Below are positions 27,264 to 36,497 of a stretch of DNA of 64,000 nucleotides, one piece after another. This DNA comes from Janthinobacterium silvisoli (GTDB lineage Bacteria > Pseudomonadota > Gammaproteobacteria > Burkholderiales > Burkholderiaceae_D). Position 1 is the stretch's first letter. The number at the start of each line of letters is the position of its first letter. The DNA lies in the NCBI RefSeq assembly GCF_014200725.1, contig NZ_JACHCL010000008.1, positions 1 to 64,000 on the forward strand, in the 5' to 3' direction. A model generated the notes under the pieces. That model made no database searches and was not told where the DNA came from. It worked only from the letters and a program-made list of their open reading frames with translations. The position numbers were made by a program, and so were the translations under genes.

Positions 27264-28772
27264 ATGAAAAATCTCAACTGGACCTTATATACCTGCTCGG
27301 GGGTGTGCGCGCTGATCATGCTCGACACCAATGTCGTGGCCGTTTCCCTGCCATCGATCGCCCGATCCCTCAACGCCAGCTTTGTCGACGTGGAATGGGT
27401 GGTCAGCGCTTATATGCTGGCTTTCGCCTCCTTCCTCTTGCCCGCTGGTAGCATCGCCGACCGTATGGGCCGGCGCAAAGTCATGCTGTTCGGCCTGGCC
27501 GTGTTCGCCCTGGCGTCATTGTTGTGCGGCATGGCCTGGACCACCACCGTTCTTAATATCGCCCGCGCCGTCAAGGGCATAGGCGCAGCCTTGCTGCTCA
27601 CGTCCGCGCTGGCCGTGATCGGCCACACCTTCCACGGCGAGCGCGAACGCACGCGGGCCTGGTCGATCTGGGGCGCGGCCATGGGCGTGGCGATGACGGT
27701 GGCGCCCTTGCTGGGCGGCTTGATCACCAGCGCGATCAACTGGCGCTGGATCTTTTACCTGAACTTGCCCGTGGTCGCCATCCTGGTCTGGCTGGTGTCG
27801 CGCCATGTGGATGAATCGAAGGACGCCGGCAACGCCAGCTTCGATCCGCTGGGCGCGGCGCTATTCTCGGCTGGCCTGTTTTGCATCATCTGGGGCTTGA
27901 TCGAGGCAAGCGTGGCTGGCTGGACCAGCAGCATCACCGTGCTGCGCTTTGCGGGCGGCGCCGCGCTGCTGGCTGCTTTCATTGTCTTTGAACGGCGCCA
28001 GCGCGCGCCGATGGTCGATTTGTCCCTGTTTGGCCAGCGTTTGTTCGTGGGCGCGGTGCTGGGCATGTTCGGCTACGCCATCGCTGCGCAGGTGCTGATG
28101 ACCTTTTTGCCGCTGTATCTGCAAAATGCATTTGGCTATTCGGCGGTGGTGGCCGGCTGCGCCATGCTGCCGTTCGCCGTGGCGATGGTGGTGTTTTCCC
28201 GTTTGGCGCCTCTGGCCGGGCGGCGCTTGTCTGACCGTGGCATCCTCGTTACCGGCTTGCTGATCGTCGCTGCCGGCAATGTGGCGACGGCACTGGCGGC
28301 CGTCAGCCTGTCGTACTGGCTGGTGGCGCAAGGCATGCTGATCACGGGCGCCGGCGCCGGCTTGTTGAATGGCACGACGCAAAAAGCCATCCTGGCCTGC
28401 ATACCCCGCGAGCGTTCGGGCATGGGTTCGGGCATCAGCACGACCACCCGCTTTGTGGGCATCGTGCTGGCCGTGGGTGGCCTGGGCGCGGTGCTGGCCT
28501 TGCGCACGGGGGCGTCCTTCGAGCGCCTGGCATTGGTCCATGGATTGACGTCCTCGCCAGACATGATAGGGCGCATCGTGGCCGGCAATGCGGCCGAAGC
28601 ATTTGGCCAGTTGCCGCAAGCCATGCAAGCGGTGGCGCAGGCGGCCGGGCGGCAAGCCTTTATCGATGGCTTTTCCAGCGTGCTGTATCTGGCAGGCGCG
28701 CTGGCTGCGGTAGTGGCGGCGCTGGTGTTTATCCTGGCAAGGCCTGCATCCCAGCTGAACAGTGAAATGTAA
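27264..28772 (+). CDS. DHA2-type MFS drug exporter
   Basis: A 502-residue transporter with 14 predicted helices. It has LDTNVVAVSLPSIARSL near 22-38 (motif of the DHA2 EmrB/QacA group), SIADRMGRRKVML (motif A) near 66-78, and a helix-5 region GAAMGVAMTVAPLLGGLI (motif C type). A proton-driven multidrug or solvent exporter is expected. No membrane fusion partner is adjacent, so it would act alone across the inner membrane. Regulated by the divergent LysR protein. Confidence 0.92.
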   Translation: MKNLNWTLYTCSGVCALIMLDTNVVAVSLPSIARSLNASFVDVEWVVSAYMLAFASFLLPAGSIADRMGRRKVMLFGLAVFALASLLCGMAWTTTVLNIARAVKGIGAALLLTSALAVIGHTFHGERERTRAWSIWGAAMGVAMTVAPLLGGLITSAINWRWIFYLNLPVVAILVWLVSRHVDESKDAGNASFDPLGAALFSAGLFCIIWGLIEASVAGWTSSITVLRFAGGAALLAAFIVFERRQRAPMVDLSLFGQRLFVGAVLGMFGYAIAAQVLMTFLPLYLQNAFGYSAVVAGCAMLPFAVAMVVFSRLAPLAGRRLSDRGILVTGLLIVAAGNVATALAAVSLSYWLVAQGMLITGAGAGLLNGTTQKAILACIPRERSGMGSGISTTTRFVGIVLAVGGLGAVLALRTGASFERLALVHGLTSSPDMIGRIVAGNAAEAFGQLPQAMQAVAQAAGRQAFIDGFSSVLYLAGALAAVVAALVFILARPASQLNSEM

Positions 28773-28876
28773 CTAAGTAACAAGTTTTGTCTGTGCGCCC
28801 CCTGGCTGTAATATGATTCCACCTAGAAATACATGGCAATCATCTAACAAACGCAGTCCAAGGGCAGGAGGCGCGC

Positions 28877-30427
28877 ATGCGCAGGAATCGCATCATCATA
28901 CTCGGCGTACTGGCCGCGATCGCTGGCGTGGCTGCGCCGGTGACTGTTGCATGGCAATGGTCGCAGCAGCGCGCCGTGGCGGCTGAACAGCAGCGCCTGC
29001 ATCTGCTGGCCCGCCACGCGCTGATGCGCTCCGAACGCACTTTCCGCGACGCCAGCAACGCCTTGCGCAGCTTTGAACCGCTGATGGAGGCGCCGTGCTC
29101 CCAGGTACATATCCAGCGCATGCGCCGTACGACGGTGCGTACACGCAGCGTCGATGATATCGGCTACGTGGAAAATGGCTTGCTCAAATGCACGTCGAGC
29201 GGCATCGAACATGACATCATCAAGGTCAGTCCGCCGCAATTCTTGATGGGCAATGGCATGGGTGTGGATATTGACCTGCATCCTATCGTCAGCGGTGGCA
29301 AAAAAATGGTGGGCGTGGCCTATCTGTCGCACAAGGCGCTGATCGACCCGGTACGCTTTGCCGACGTGATTACCGACGCAGAGATCCAGCTGGCCGTGGT
29401 CGCCGCCAATGGCGCCGTGCTGGGCACCTTGCATGAGCCCGATCCCGAACTGGTCAAGGGACTGATGAACCATCAAGGGGCGGGTAGCGACGCCAATGCC
29501 ATTTATGCCGTGGTGCCTGGCGACGGCTTGACGGCCATCGTTATCGAACCGCGCAGCAAGCTCGAAGCGCGGCTGCGCAACGAGCAAATCGTCTTGTTGC
29601 CGCTGGGCCTGCTATTTGCGGCGCTGATCGTGGCCGGCGTCGTGTGGGTGTCGCGCCGCCGCCTGTCCTTGCTCGGCGAATTGAAACTGGCGGTCGAACA
29701 ACGCGAATTCTTTGTGCATTATCAACCCATCATCGCGCTCGACACGGGCGTATGCGTGGGCGCCGAGGCGCTGATACGCTGGCGCCGTCCAGACGGCAGC
29801 ATGATACGGCCCGACCTTTTCATTCCCGTGGCAGAAGAAGGCGGCTTGATCCTGCCGATCACCGACCAGGTGATCGACAGCGTGATCGCCGACATGCGCA
29901 GCGCGCTGGTAGCCGACCGCGCATTGCACATCGCGATCAACCTGTGCGCCAGCGATATCGAGACGGGCAGGGTGCTCGATGTGCTGGAGAAATCTTTGGC
30001 TGGCACCGGTATCGAGGCGCAGCAGATCTGGCTGGAAGCGACCGAACGGGGCTTCATCAACCTTGATGCGGCGCGGGCCACCATCGAAAAAGCCCGCGCG
30101 CGCGGCCATGCAGTAGCCATCGACGATTTCGGCACCGGCTATTCCAGCTTGTCCAGCCTGCAAAACCTGCCGCTGGACGCCCTGAAAATCGACAAATCCT
30201 TTGTCGACACCATCGCCACCGATGCCGCCACCAGCAGCGTCACACCGCACATCATAGACATGGCGCGCACCCTGAATATGCAGATCGTTGCCGAAGGCAT
30301 CGAAACCCAGGCGCAAGCGGACTATTTGCTGGAACGTAAAGTGGAATTCGGCCAGGGCTGGCTGTTTGCCAAGGCACTGCCAGCGGCCGAATTCCTGGCC
30401 TTTTACGAAAGCCGCCGCCCTGGATGA
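28877..30427 (+). CDS. c-di-GMP phosphodiesterase, CSS-motif sensor plus EAL
   Basis: A 516-residue inner-membrane protein. A first helix at about 7-27 and a second at about 238-258 flank a periplasmic domain holding LLKCTSSG near 96-103, the CSS motif that forms redox-sensitive disulfides in this family. The cytoplasmic EAL domain (about 265-510) has EALIRW, NLCAS, LEATERGF, IDDFGTGYSSLSSL, LKIDKSFV and VAEGIE, i.e. all catalytic and metal-binding positions. It should hydrolyse c-di-GMP to pGpG in response to periplasmic redox or DSB activity. Overlaps the next gene by 4 bases. Confidence 0.93.
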   Translation: MRRNRIIILGVLAAIAGVAAPVTVAWQWSQQRAVAAEQQRLHLLARHALMRSERTFRDASNALRSFEPLMEAPCSQVHIQRMRRTTVRTRSVDDIGYVENGLLKCTSSGIEHDIIKVSPPQFLMGNGMGVDIDLHPIVSGGKKMVGVAYLSHKALIDPVRFADVITDAEIQLAVVAANGAVLGTLHEPDPELVKGLMNHQGAGSDANAIYAVVPGDGLTAIVIEPRSKLEARLRNEQIVLLPLGLLFAALIVAGVVWVSRRRLSLLGELKLAVEQREFFVHYQPIIALDTGVCVGAEALIRWRRPDGSMIRPDLFIPVAEEGGLILPITDQVIDSVIADMRSALVADRALHIAINLCASDIETGRVLDVLEKSLAGTGIEAQQIWLEATERGFINLDAARATIEKARARGHAVAIDDFGTGYSSLSSLQNLPLDALKIDKSFVDTIATDAATSSVTPHIIDMARTLNMQIVAEGIETQAQADYLLERKVEFGQGWLFAKALPAAEFLAFYESRRPG

Positions 30428-30903
30428 TCACCGTTCGACCGTATGCGATGGCCGATGCGGCCACCTGCGCCGACATCCTGACCTTGGCCGGCCGGGCAGC
30501 TTTTGGCGCCAGCGCCTGGCCCGTGCATGACGTGGCCGCTTTTCTTTCTGTCACGCAGGATGAAACCATCCTGGTTGCCGAGCGCGACGGCGTGGTGATC
30601 GGCTTTGCGGCCGTGTATGCAGGCCAGGCTCCGGATAACTTCCTGCATCACCTGTATGTGCATCCTGCCGCCAGTGGCCAGGGCGCTGGAACACTGCTGC
30701 TGGCGGCCGTGGTGGCACAGTTCGGGCCAAGGCTGTCGTTGAAAGTGCAAGTGAGCAATACCCGGGCCAGGCGTTTTTATGCGTGTGCAGGATGGGTAGA
30801 GGATAGTCACGATACGGGGACAGATCAGATCGGCAGGTGGATACGCATGCATTGCTGGTATTGCGACAAAAGCAGCCATTCGCGCTGTCGTGACAATGTG
30901 TGA
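30424..30903 (+). CDS. GNAT-family N-acetyltransferase
   Basis: A 159-residue acetyltransferase. The N-terminal MITVRPYAMADAATCADI and central LHHLYVHPAASGQGAGTLLL (Q-x-x-G-x-G/A acetyl-CoA loop) define the fold; NTRARRFYACAGW is motif B. The ATG at 30424 lies inside the stop of the phosphodiesterase gene (ATGA). The C-terminal 25 residues, with three cysteines and two histidines, exceed the usual fold end and may reflect a shifted or extended end in the AT-richer flank. Substrate unknown. Confidence 0.85.
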   Translation: MITVRPYAMADAATCADILTLAGRAAFGASAWPVHDVAAFLSVTQDETILVAERDGVVIGFAAVYAGQAPDNFLHHLYVHPAASGQGAGTLLLAAVVAQFGPRLSLKVQVSNTRARRFYACAGWVEDSHDTGTDQIGRWIRMHCWYCDKSSHSRCRDNV

Positions 30904-30990
30904 CTATTTCTGTTTGGTAATTCGTTATGCTCTTGAGCCGCTGACTGCCAAGCATATCCACTGGCTTAATTCATTTTGAATGCATCTTTA

Positions 30991-31323
30991 ATGGCAAAAA
31001 TCATTGTTCGACGAAAGAAGGCAATTTGGCAAGATAGGGGGCGGAAATACATCGTTCTTCTGGATGGGGCCGAAATTGCCAGGGTTTCCAATGGCTCAGA
31101 AGTTGCGTTCGATGTCGTACCCGGAAAGCACACTGTGCAGTTGCAAATCGATTGGTGTTATTCGCAAAGTTTTGAAGTTAACGTTTGTCTTGTAGAACCT
31201 GTGATACTTGAATGCGGACCGAATGCCGTACCATTCTTGCAGATCTTTTACATTACGCTATGGAAGAACAAATATATCTGGCTGCGAGATTGTCCTAACG
31301 TCAACTCACGAGTAAATTGTTAA
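30991..31323 (+). CDS. Small hypothetical protein, beta-rich
   Basis: A 110-residue protein starting at the ATG at 30991 (MAKIIVRRKK). It is predicted mainly beta (YIVLLDGAEIARVSNGSEVAFDVVPGKHTVQLQID), like short immunoglobulin-like or PEGA-type domains, with a hydrophobic, aromatic C-terminal segment (PFLQIFYITLWKNKYIWL). No family recognised. Base composition is AT-rich relative to flanking genes, as is the next ORF, suggesting a small acquired patch. Confidence 0.6.
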   Translation: MAKIIVRRKKAIWQDRGRKYIVLLDGAEIARVSNGSEVAFDVVPGKHTVQLQIDWCYSQSFEVNVCLVEPVILECGPNAVPFLQIFYITLWKNKYIWLRDCPNVNSRVNC

Positions 31324-31447
31324 AGTAATATTTTTTTGTGTTGCGCGGAGTTGTCATAATGGAAAATCAGGAGTAACGATGTTAGTTGGTCCCTGGTGCA
31401 CAGTATGCCCTGTGAGGTCTTTTGCTATTTTATGAGTACTTAACTAT

Positions 31448-31966
31448 ATGATTGGTCGGCTGCTTGATTTTCTCTACGGCTCACGCTAGGCTCAGTTTGA
31501 AAGCCAGTATGCTGTTCATGAAGCGGTTTTTCGCCTGGCAGGGGAAGTGACGCCATCCAGATCTTCCTGGGTGCCCGAACAATGTGCGGTTGGCAAGGTG
31601 ACAGAAAAGGAAGTGTTGATTTATCGGGAAATACCATACTTCAGAAACTCCTGGAAACCAATCTTCGTTGGTTCATTTGAATGCAATAACAATAAAACCA
31701 TACTGAAGGGGAAGTTCAGGTTCTCAAATTGGACAGTCATATCGATGTTATACGTGTTCCTGTTCACAACAGTCTGGACTATATTTGCTACTAAAGCAGT
31801 TATTTCCAGGTCTTTTGAGGACCTTTTTTTCCCCTTGGCTGGTGTGGCAATGTTTGGGTTCACCATTGCGATGATTTTTTATGGCAAGTGGACTGCCAGG
31901 AAGGACGTGGCCTGGTTATCCAACGTTATTTCTGCAGCACTCCATACAAATCATCACAACAATTAG
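31448..31966 (+). pseudogene. Small membrane protein split by an in-frame amber codon
   Basis: The ATG at 31448 begins MIGRLLDFLYGSR and is followed by TAG at 31487-31489. The same frame then continues without interruption for 159 codons (AQFESQYAVHEAVFRLAGEV and onward) to 31966. The downstream part carries VTEKEVLIYREIPYFRNSWKPIFVG and two membrane helices near the C-terminal half (SMLYVFLFTTVWTIFA; LFFPLAGVAMFGFTIAMIF). The only later in-frame start is a GTG at 31547. A nonsense mutation is the simplest reading; a sequencing error or amber read-through cannot be excluded. Family unknown. Confidence 0.6.
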
Positions 31967-32005
31967 AAATTCGCAAGGGAGTGCTTGCTATTGGGCGAGG
32001 GCATT

Positions 32006-33397
32006 TCAAGGTATGCGCTTTCCCGGTATCGCCTGCCCATCCTGCTGCAATACCAGGCCCGTAATAACTCCCTTGCCATCACGCTTGAATTCCAGCTGCG
32101 CATCGACGGCCTTGTAGAAAAAACGGTCCCTGGCGCTGGCGTAGACGGGCGCTTCGCCCTGGCCGGTGGCGCCGACCAGCAAGCCGTCGGGGCCCTGGCG
32201 CACGGTCAGCACCATTTGTGGCCCCAACGCATAGTCGCCCACGTATTGCGCCAGCTTGGATGGCGCGATGGCGATTTCCTTCGGCAACGGCGTGACTTTT
32301 TTCAAGGGCGGCAAGGTGCCCGGCACCAGGCTGGCCAGGCCCAGCGCATCGACGTCGTTGGCTGTGCTGCTGAGGATGATCACGCCCCGCTTGCCGTCCA
32401 GCGTATAGCCGGCAAAGCTGGCGTAGCCGCCGGTCTGGCCGTTATGCCAGGCGTATGGCTGGCCTTTGGCCTGGTCGATCATCCAGGCCAGGCCGACCTT
32501 TGCGCCATTTCCTCCTTCGACGGACTTTTGCGCTTGCACGGCCAATTGCTGGGCAGCGCTGGTTTTGTTCATATAGGACTGCAGATAAATCAGCATGTCG
32601 CGCGCATCCGAGTGGACGGCGCCAGCAGGGGCGATTGCCTGCAAGTCCCAGTTAGGCGTCGGCTTGCCGTCGCTTGTGTGGCCTTGCGCATGACGCGCCA
32701 GCATGGCGGGCGTGACGAAGTTGGACGTGGAGCGCAAGCCCAGTGGGCGGACGATCTGGCTTTGCAGCAAGTCTTCATAGCTGCTGCCCGCCTGGGCTGC
32801 CAGGGCCGTACCGAGCAAGCCATAGCCCAGGTTGGAGTATTCAAAGACCGTACCCGGCCGGTGTGCCAGCGCATGGCTGCTTAGAAAGGCGCGCATCTGC
32901 TCATCACCATACTCGGCATAGGGATTGCTCATGTCGGCTGGCGCCAGGTTGGCGGGCAGGCGTGGCAAGCCTGAAAAGTGGGTCGCCAGGTCCAGCAAGC
33001 TGATCTTTTGTCCCTCGAACGTGGGGATGGTGTAGCCGGGCAGCAAGTCTGCCACCGGTTGATCGAGCTTGACCTTGCCGGCCACCACGGCGTCGGCCAG
33101 CAGCAGCCCCGTCATGGTTTTCGTGACGGAGCCGATTTCATAGACGGTATCGGCATCGGGCACGGTTTTGCTGTCGGCTTGAGCCCGGCCGAAACCATAG
33201 ACAGCACTACTCTTGCCATCGGTTAAGGCGATGACGATGCTGGCGTTGCTGCCATTGCGCACCAGCAGTTCAGCACGCTGGCGCACGGCGGCATCGAGTG
33301 CTGGAACATTGGCTGCGCTGGCGGCAGTGGCCGCAGAGAGGGGAACGATGGACAGGGCAAGCAGGTGTAAAGATAGGGTACGTAGTTTTAATAACAT
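32006..33397 (-). CDS. Serine beta-lactamase/penicillin-binding-like hydrolase with DUF3471 tail
   Basis: A 463-residue exported protein. The ATG at 33397 follows an AAAGGA site and starts a signal peptide ending near AASA. The class C fold is marked by SVTK (S-x-x-K nucleophile, near 81-84), YSNLGYG (Y-x-N, near 185) and HNGQTGGY (H-x-G, near 328). The last 100 residues form the DUF3471 barrel-like domain seen after many esterase- or D-aminopeptidase-type members. It may be an esterase or D-peptidase rather than a true beta-lactamase; class cannot be set by eye. Confidence 0.88.
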   Translation of the reverse strand: MLLKLRTLSLHLLALSIVPLSAATAASAANVPALDAAVRQRAELLVRNGSNASIVIALTDGKSSAVYGFGRAQADSKTVPDADTVYEIGSVTKTMTGLLLADAVVAGKVKLDQPVADLLPGYTIPTFEGQKISLLDLATHFSGLPRLPANLAPADMSNPYAEYGDEQMRAFLSSHALAHRPGTVFEYSNLGYGLLGTALAAQAGSSYEDLLQSQIVRPLGLRSTSNFVTPAMLARHAQGHTSDGKPTPNWDLQAIAPAGAVHSDARDMLIYLQSYMNKTSAAQQLAVQAQKSVEGGNGAKVGLAWMIDQAKGQPYAWHNGQTGGYASFAGYTLDGKRGVIILSSTANDVDALGLASLVPGTLPPLKKVTPLPKEIAIAPSKLAQYVGDYALGPQMVLTVRQGPDGLLVGATGQGEAPVYASARDRFFYKAVDAQLEFKRDGKGVITGLVLQQDGQAIPGKRIP

Positions 33398-33428
33398 GGA
33401 GGTATCCTTTATGATTGATCTGATAATG

Positions 33429-34373
33429 TCAATACGGTAGCATTGCTGCATCTGTAGACGGCGTTTGCAACAGGGCAGCCAGTTGGACGCGCATTTCCAG
33501 CGCCATCGCTTGCAGCAGCTCGCCACGGCGGCGCGTTTCGGCGCGTTTTTTCGATGGGATGGCGTCCAGGTCTGGCGACCGGTAGGGCAGGCACGGCAAG
33601 TGATAATTGCCATCGCGCATGGGCAAGGCGTGCAGTTCGCGCCATGCCAGGTCGTAATCGGCGGCGATATGGCGCCGGCGCCGTGCATTGAGGGCGATGC
33701 GGTTGTCGTTGCTGACTAAAAACAGGTTGCTGCAGCCGAAAAAATCGCCAAGGTCGCGCAGGGCGGTGATCATCAGGTTTTTCGGACGGCAACCGTACAA
33801 GGCGCGGGTGGCTGACCTGACTATCTCGGCCGCCGCTTCCGAGCGCAAGCCCTGCAGCGCCCCCAGTTGCACGGCCACGCCATCGGCGCGCGGCACGAAC
33901 AGGAAACTGGCCAGGTACAGGGGCAAGCCGTTGCGCGTCAAGCGCAGACATAGTTCGCCTTCGCGGTAACTGTCGTGGATGGCGCTCAGTTGCAAGCGGT
34001 ACAGCGCGCCATCCTTGCCGTCGACATGCGACAGTATCAGTGGGCGGCGGGCGGCCAGCTCTACCAGCGGACGGGCGCCAGCTTGCCATAGAAAACGGTA
34101 ATGGCCCTCCAGCAAGGAGACCCGCGCCGAGCAGCCCAGCTGGCGTGTAGCGTAAGGACGGTATATCTTGTAGCGCAGGCAAGGGTGAACGCGCGCCAGC
34201 GCCGCCAGGCCCGGCGTGTCGTCCAGAAAAGCTTGCCAGCGGGCCCGCTGGCGCGGATAGACGAACGCTCCCAGGGCCGCCTTGAGCAGGTGGCGGTTAC
34301 CGTTGGCGTGTTCCATCATCAACGCTGGCGTGGTGATGGCAGTATGCGTGATCCTATGCGTGGCGAAACTCAT
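33429..34373 (-). CDS. DUF535 (VirK/YbjX) family protein
   Basis: A 314-residue protein of the VirK/YbjX family. Characteristic segments are HPCLRYKIYRPYATR, LLEGHYRF, GELCLRLTRNGLPLYLASFLF, GALQG, and a C-terminal RRRHIAADYDLAWRELHA. Family members influence virulence or resistance to cationic peptides in enterics; mechanism unknown. I start at the ATG at 34373 with a GGGAG site; the ATG at 34442 would add 23 poorly conserved residues. It lies 31 bases upstream of the beta-lactamase-like gene on the same strand. Confidence 0.85.
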   Translation of the reverse strand: MSFATHRITHTAITTPALMMEHANGNRHLLKAALGAFVYPRQRARWQAFLDDTPGLAALARVHPCLRYKIYRPYATRQLGCSARVSLLEGHYRFLWQAGARPLVELAARRPLILSHVDGKDGALYRLQLSAIHDSYREGELCLRLTRNGLPLYLASFLFVPRADGVAVQLGALQGLRSEAAAEIVRSATRALYGCRPKNLMITALRDLGDFFGCSNLFLVSNDNRIALNARRRRHIAADYDLAWRELHALPMRDGNYHLPCLPYRSPDLDAIPSKKRAETRRRGELLQAMALEMRVQLAALLQTPSTDAAMLPY

Positions 34374-34556
34374 GGCCGCTCCCGTGTAGCGGCGCGCAAG
34401 CCGGGCAGGTCTTGAATGTGCATGAAGGTGTCGTCCAATCATTGTTCATATTGGCAGGCGCTACCCGATGAGCACCTTGCCGATTTCTATCGTACGCAAG
34501 CAAGGTGAATTTCTTATTAAGATGGCGTACTCCTACCTCTTCAAGGAAACCGCATC

Positions 34557-35204
34557 ATGTCGAATCGCGTTTATCTGTGCTGCACCGACTTTTCCACGCC
34601 GCCGGCAGAGGGTGACTGGCATGCGTTCGGCGAGCGTTCCGGCACGGAATACGAGGCGGCATATTGCATCCCGCTGTACTGGCTATGCCTGTTTGGGGCT
34701 GAAGATATCCGCCTGGCGCGCACGCAGGCCGAGGATGATGAAGAGGCGCGCGACTATGCATATCTGGTGTGTGAACGCCAGGCTGGCCTGGCACGCTTGC
34801 AGGCGCGCGCGGCTGCCCTGCAAGGTCCGTTGGGGCTTGAACGCCATGCGCTGTATCTGGAGTGGATCGAGCGTATCGCCCGGGAATCGTTCAGCCATGT
34901 GCTGGTGCGCACGGAAGAACTCGATGCGATGGATGAAGAAGGACAGTTTCAGCAGGAATTGCGCACGGCGCTGATGGACCTCGATGTAGCGTGCAATACA
35001 GTGATTGTTACGGGCGAGCTGGTGGTCAGCCCGGCCCTGGCCAACCTGGCCGGTTTTCCAAATCCCCCCGAGTTGCAGCACTATGATGCTTTTGTGCTCG
35101 CTGGCGCAGCCAATAGCAGCGAGCGCTGGCCGACGCCGTTTGCGCCAGTGCTCCAGCAGCCAGCCGCTGAACATCCGTCATCGCCATGGTGGAAATTCTG
35201 GTAG
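34557..35204 (+). CDS. Hypothetical protein
   Basis: A 215-residue acidic soluble protein beginning MSNRVYLCCTDF after an AAGGAAA site. The middle (60-140) is helical and charged (AEDDEEARDYAYLVCERQAGLARL in parts). The end is Pro-rich, finishing with SSPWWKFW, an aromatic tail that may be a docking signal. No signal peptide, membrane helix or known motif. I do not recognise it. Convergent with the KfrA-like gene, 23 bases apart. Confidence 0.7.
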   Translation: MSNRVYLCCTDFSTPPAEGDWHAFGERSGTEYEAAYCIPLYWLCLFGAEDIRLARTQAEDDEEARDYAYLVCERQAGLARLQARAAALQGPLGLERHALYLEWIERIARESFSHVLVRTEELDAMDEEGQFQQELRTALMDLDVACNTVIVTGELVVSPALANLAGFPNPPELQHYDAFVLAGAANSSERWPTPFAPVLQQPAAEHPSSPWWKFW

Positions 35205-35227
35205 CTTGATCTGATAGCGTGGACGGG

Positions 35228-36277
35228 TTAACGGTCGGTTTTCCTGGCCGCCCGCACTTCGGCCTGCGCCAGCAGTACAGCGTGTTCGCGCAGCAAGGCG
35301 TCGCGCTCCTGCGTGATTTGCTGCTCGCGCAGCAAAGACAGCTTGGCCTGCTCAGCCTGCATATCGAGTTGCCGGTCTTGCGTGGCCAGCGCTATTTTTG
35401 TATCGCCCAGCGCTTGCATCGCCGTTTCCAGCTTGGCCAGCAAGGCATCGGCCGAAGCGGCCGCCTGCAGATACTGATATTCAAACTGGTCGCGTTCGGG
35501 CCGCAAGGCTGCCAGCGCTACACGGTCGGCATTGGCGGCGACTGCCATGCGGCCATGCTCATCCTGTAATTGCGTTAAACGACCATCCTGTTGCACCAGG
35601 GTTGCTTGCTGGCCTTGCAGGCGCTGCTGCAGCTGGGCATTTTCCTGTTCCAGCCGGCTTTCACGCTGCTGCGCCGCCTGGCGCTCTTCGCTGCGCTGGA
35701 TGGCGGACGCTTCCTGGTAATGGTCGAATTGCGAACGCACTTGCGCCAGCTGGCGGTTCAGGGCGGCGATTTCCTCGCCCCGGTCGCTTAATCGCTGCGT
35801 CAAGCCTGCATTGTCGCTATGCAGGGTGGCCAGCGTCACGGCGCGGAAATGGTGTTCTTCCTTCAATTGTTCCAGCGCGTGCTGGGTAGCCCGCAACTCT
35901 TGGGTGAGGGCGGCCCGTATTTCCGTCAGCTTCAACCGTTCGCTTTCCGTCTTCTTCAATTTCTCCAGCGCCGTATTCAACTCAGTCCGGTTTTCCTGCA
36001 TGGCTTGTTCCAGCTGCTGCGCCACATCGCGCTGCTGCTTGTGATACACGCCGCGCATCGCTTCCATCAACTCTGCCGGCAAGCCGGATTCCGTTTTCGG
36101 CGCGCCCGCACTTTGAAACTGTTCCTTCCAGCGCTTCAGCAGCGGGGCGATGGTGCTCTTGCTGCCCGTACTACCCAGCGCCTCACGCACATTGTCGACC
36201 GTGGGATTACGCCCATCGGCAGCGACGATTTGGGCTGCTTTCATAACGTCAGAGTACAAAATGCCGGCTCGAGCCAT
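35228..36277 (-). CDS. KfrA-like DNA-binding coiled-coil protein
   Basis: A 349-residue protein. The N-terminal 110 residues match the KfrA_N plasmid-region domain (VMKAAQIVAADGRNPTVDNV, then TGSKSTIAPLLKRWKEQF). From about 110 to the end it is one long Gln/Glu-rich coiled coil. KfrA proteins bind repeated sites in their own promoters and can form filament-like scaffolds on plasmids. On chromosomes, KfrA-domain genes often sit beside a tyrosine recombinase, as here. It is divergent from that gene, with an AT-rich, inverted-repeat-rich gap between them that is probably its operator. Confidence 0.88.
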   Translation of the reverse strand: MARAGILYSDVMKAAQIVAADGRNPTVDNVREALGSTGSKSTIAPLLKRWKEQFQSAGAPKTESGLPAELMEAMRGVYHKQQRDVAQQLEQAMQENRTELNTALEKLKKTESERLKLTEIRAALTQELRATQHALEQLKEEHHFRAVTLATLHSDNAGLTQRLSDRGEEIAALNRQLAQVRSQFDHYQEASAIQRSEERQAAQQRESRLEQENAQLQQRLQGQQATLVQQDGRLTQLQDEHGRMAVAANADRVALAALRPERDQFEYQYLQAAASADALLAKLETAMQALGDTKIALATQDRQLDMQAEQAKLSLLREQQITQERDALLREHAVLLAQAEVRAARKTDR

Positions 36278-36293
36278 AAAATCACCTATGAAC

Positions 36294-36352
36294 GAAATTT
36301 AGTAATGTATTACATGATACGTAATATGGAATAATATTACGATATAAATTTC
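36294..36352. promoter_or_regulatory. Nested inverted repeats between kfrA-like and recombinase genes
   Basis: An AT-rich region holds GAAATTTA at 36294-36301 paired with TAAATTTC at 36345-36352. Inside are the dyad GTAATGTATTAC at 36302-36313 and GTAATAT-N6-ATATTAC at 36321-36340. The arrangement suits cooperative binding by a KfrA-type autorepressor; it could also include a recombination site. No function is shown by sequence alone. Confidence 0.55.
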
Positions 36353-36497
36353 ACTAAATATTCAAAAATATAAGTCGTGATAAGATTGCTTATCGCATGT
36401 TATAAGCTGGTTTTCAGTGGTATCCTGCGTAGCGCCCAGTACGAAAGCCTCATTTCAATGCTTTTACCCACGATTTTGCCGACCTTATGCCTGTGTT

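Noticed and set aside
32006..33688. A 560-residue version of the beta-lactamase-like protein
   Set aside because: The signal peptide begins at 33397 with a ribosome site; the extension overlaps the upstream DUF535 gene.
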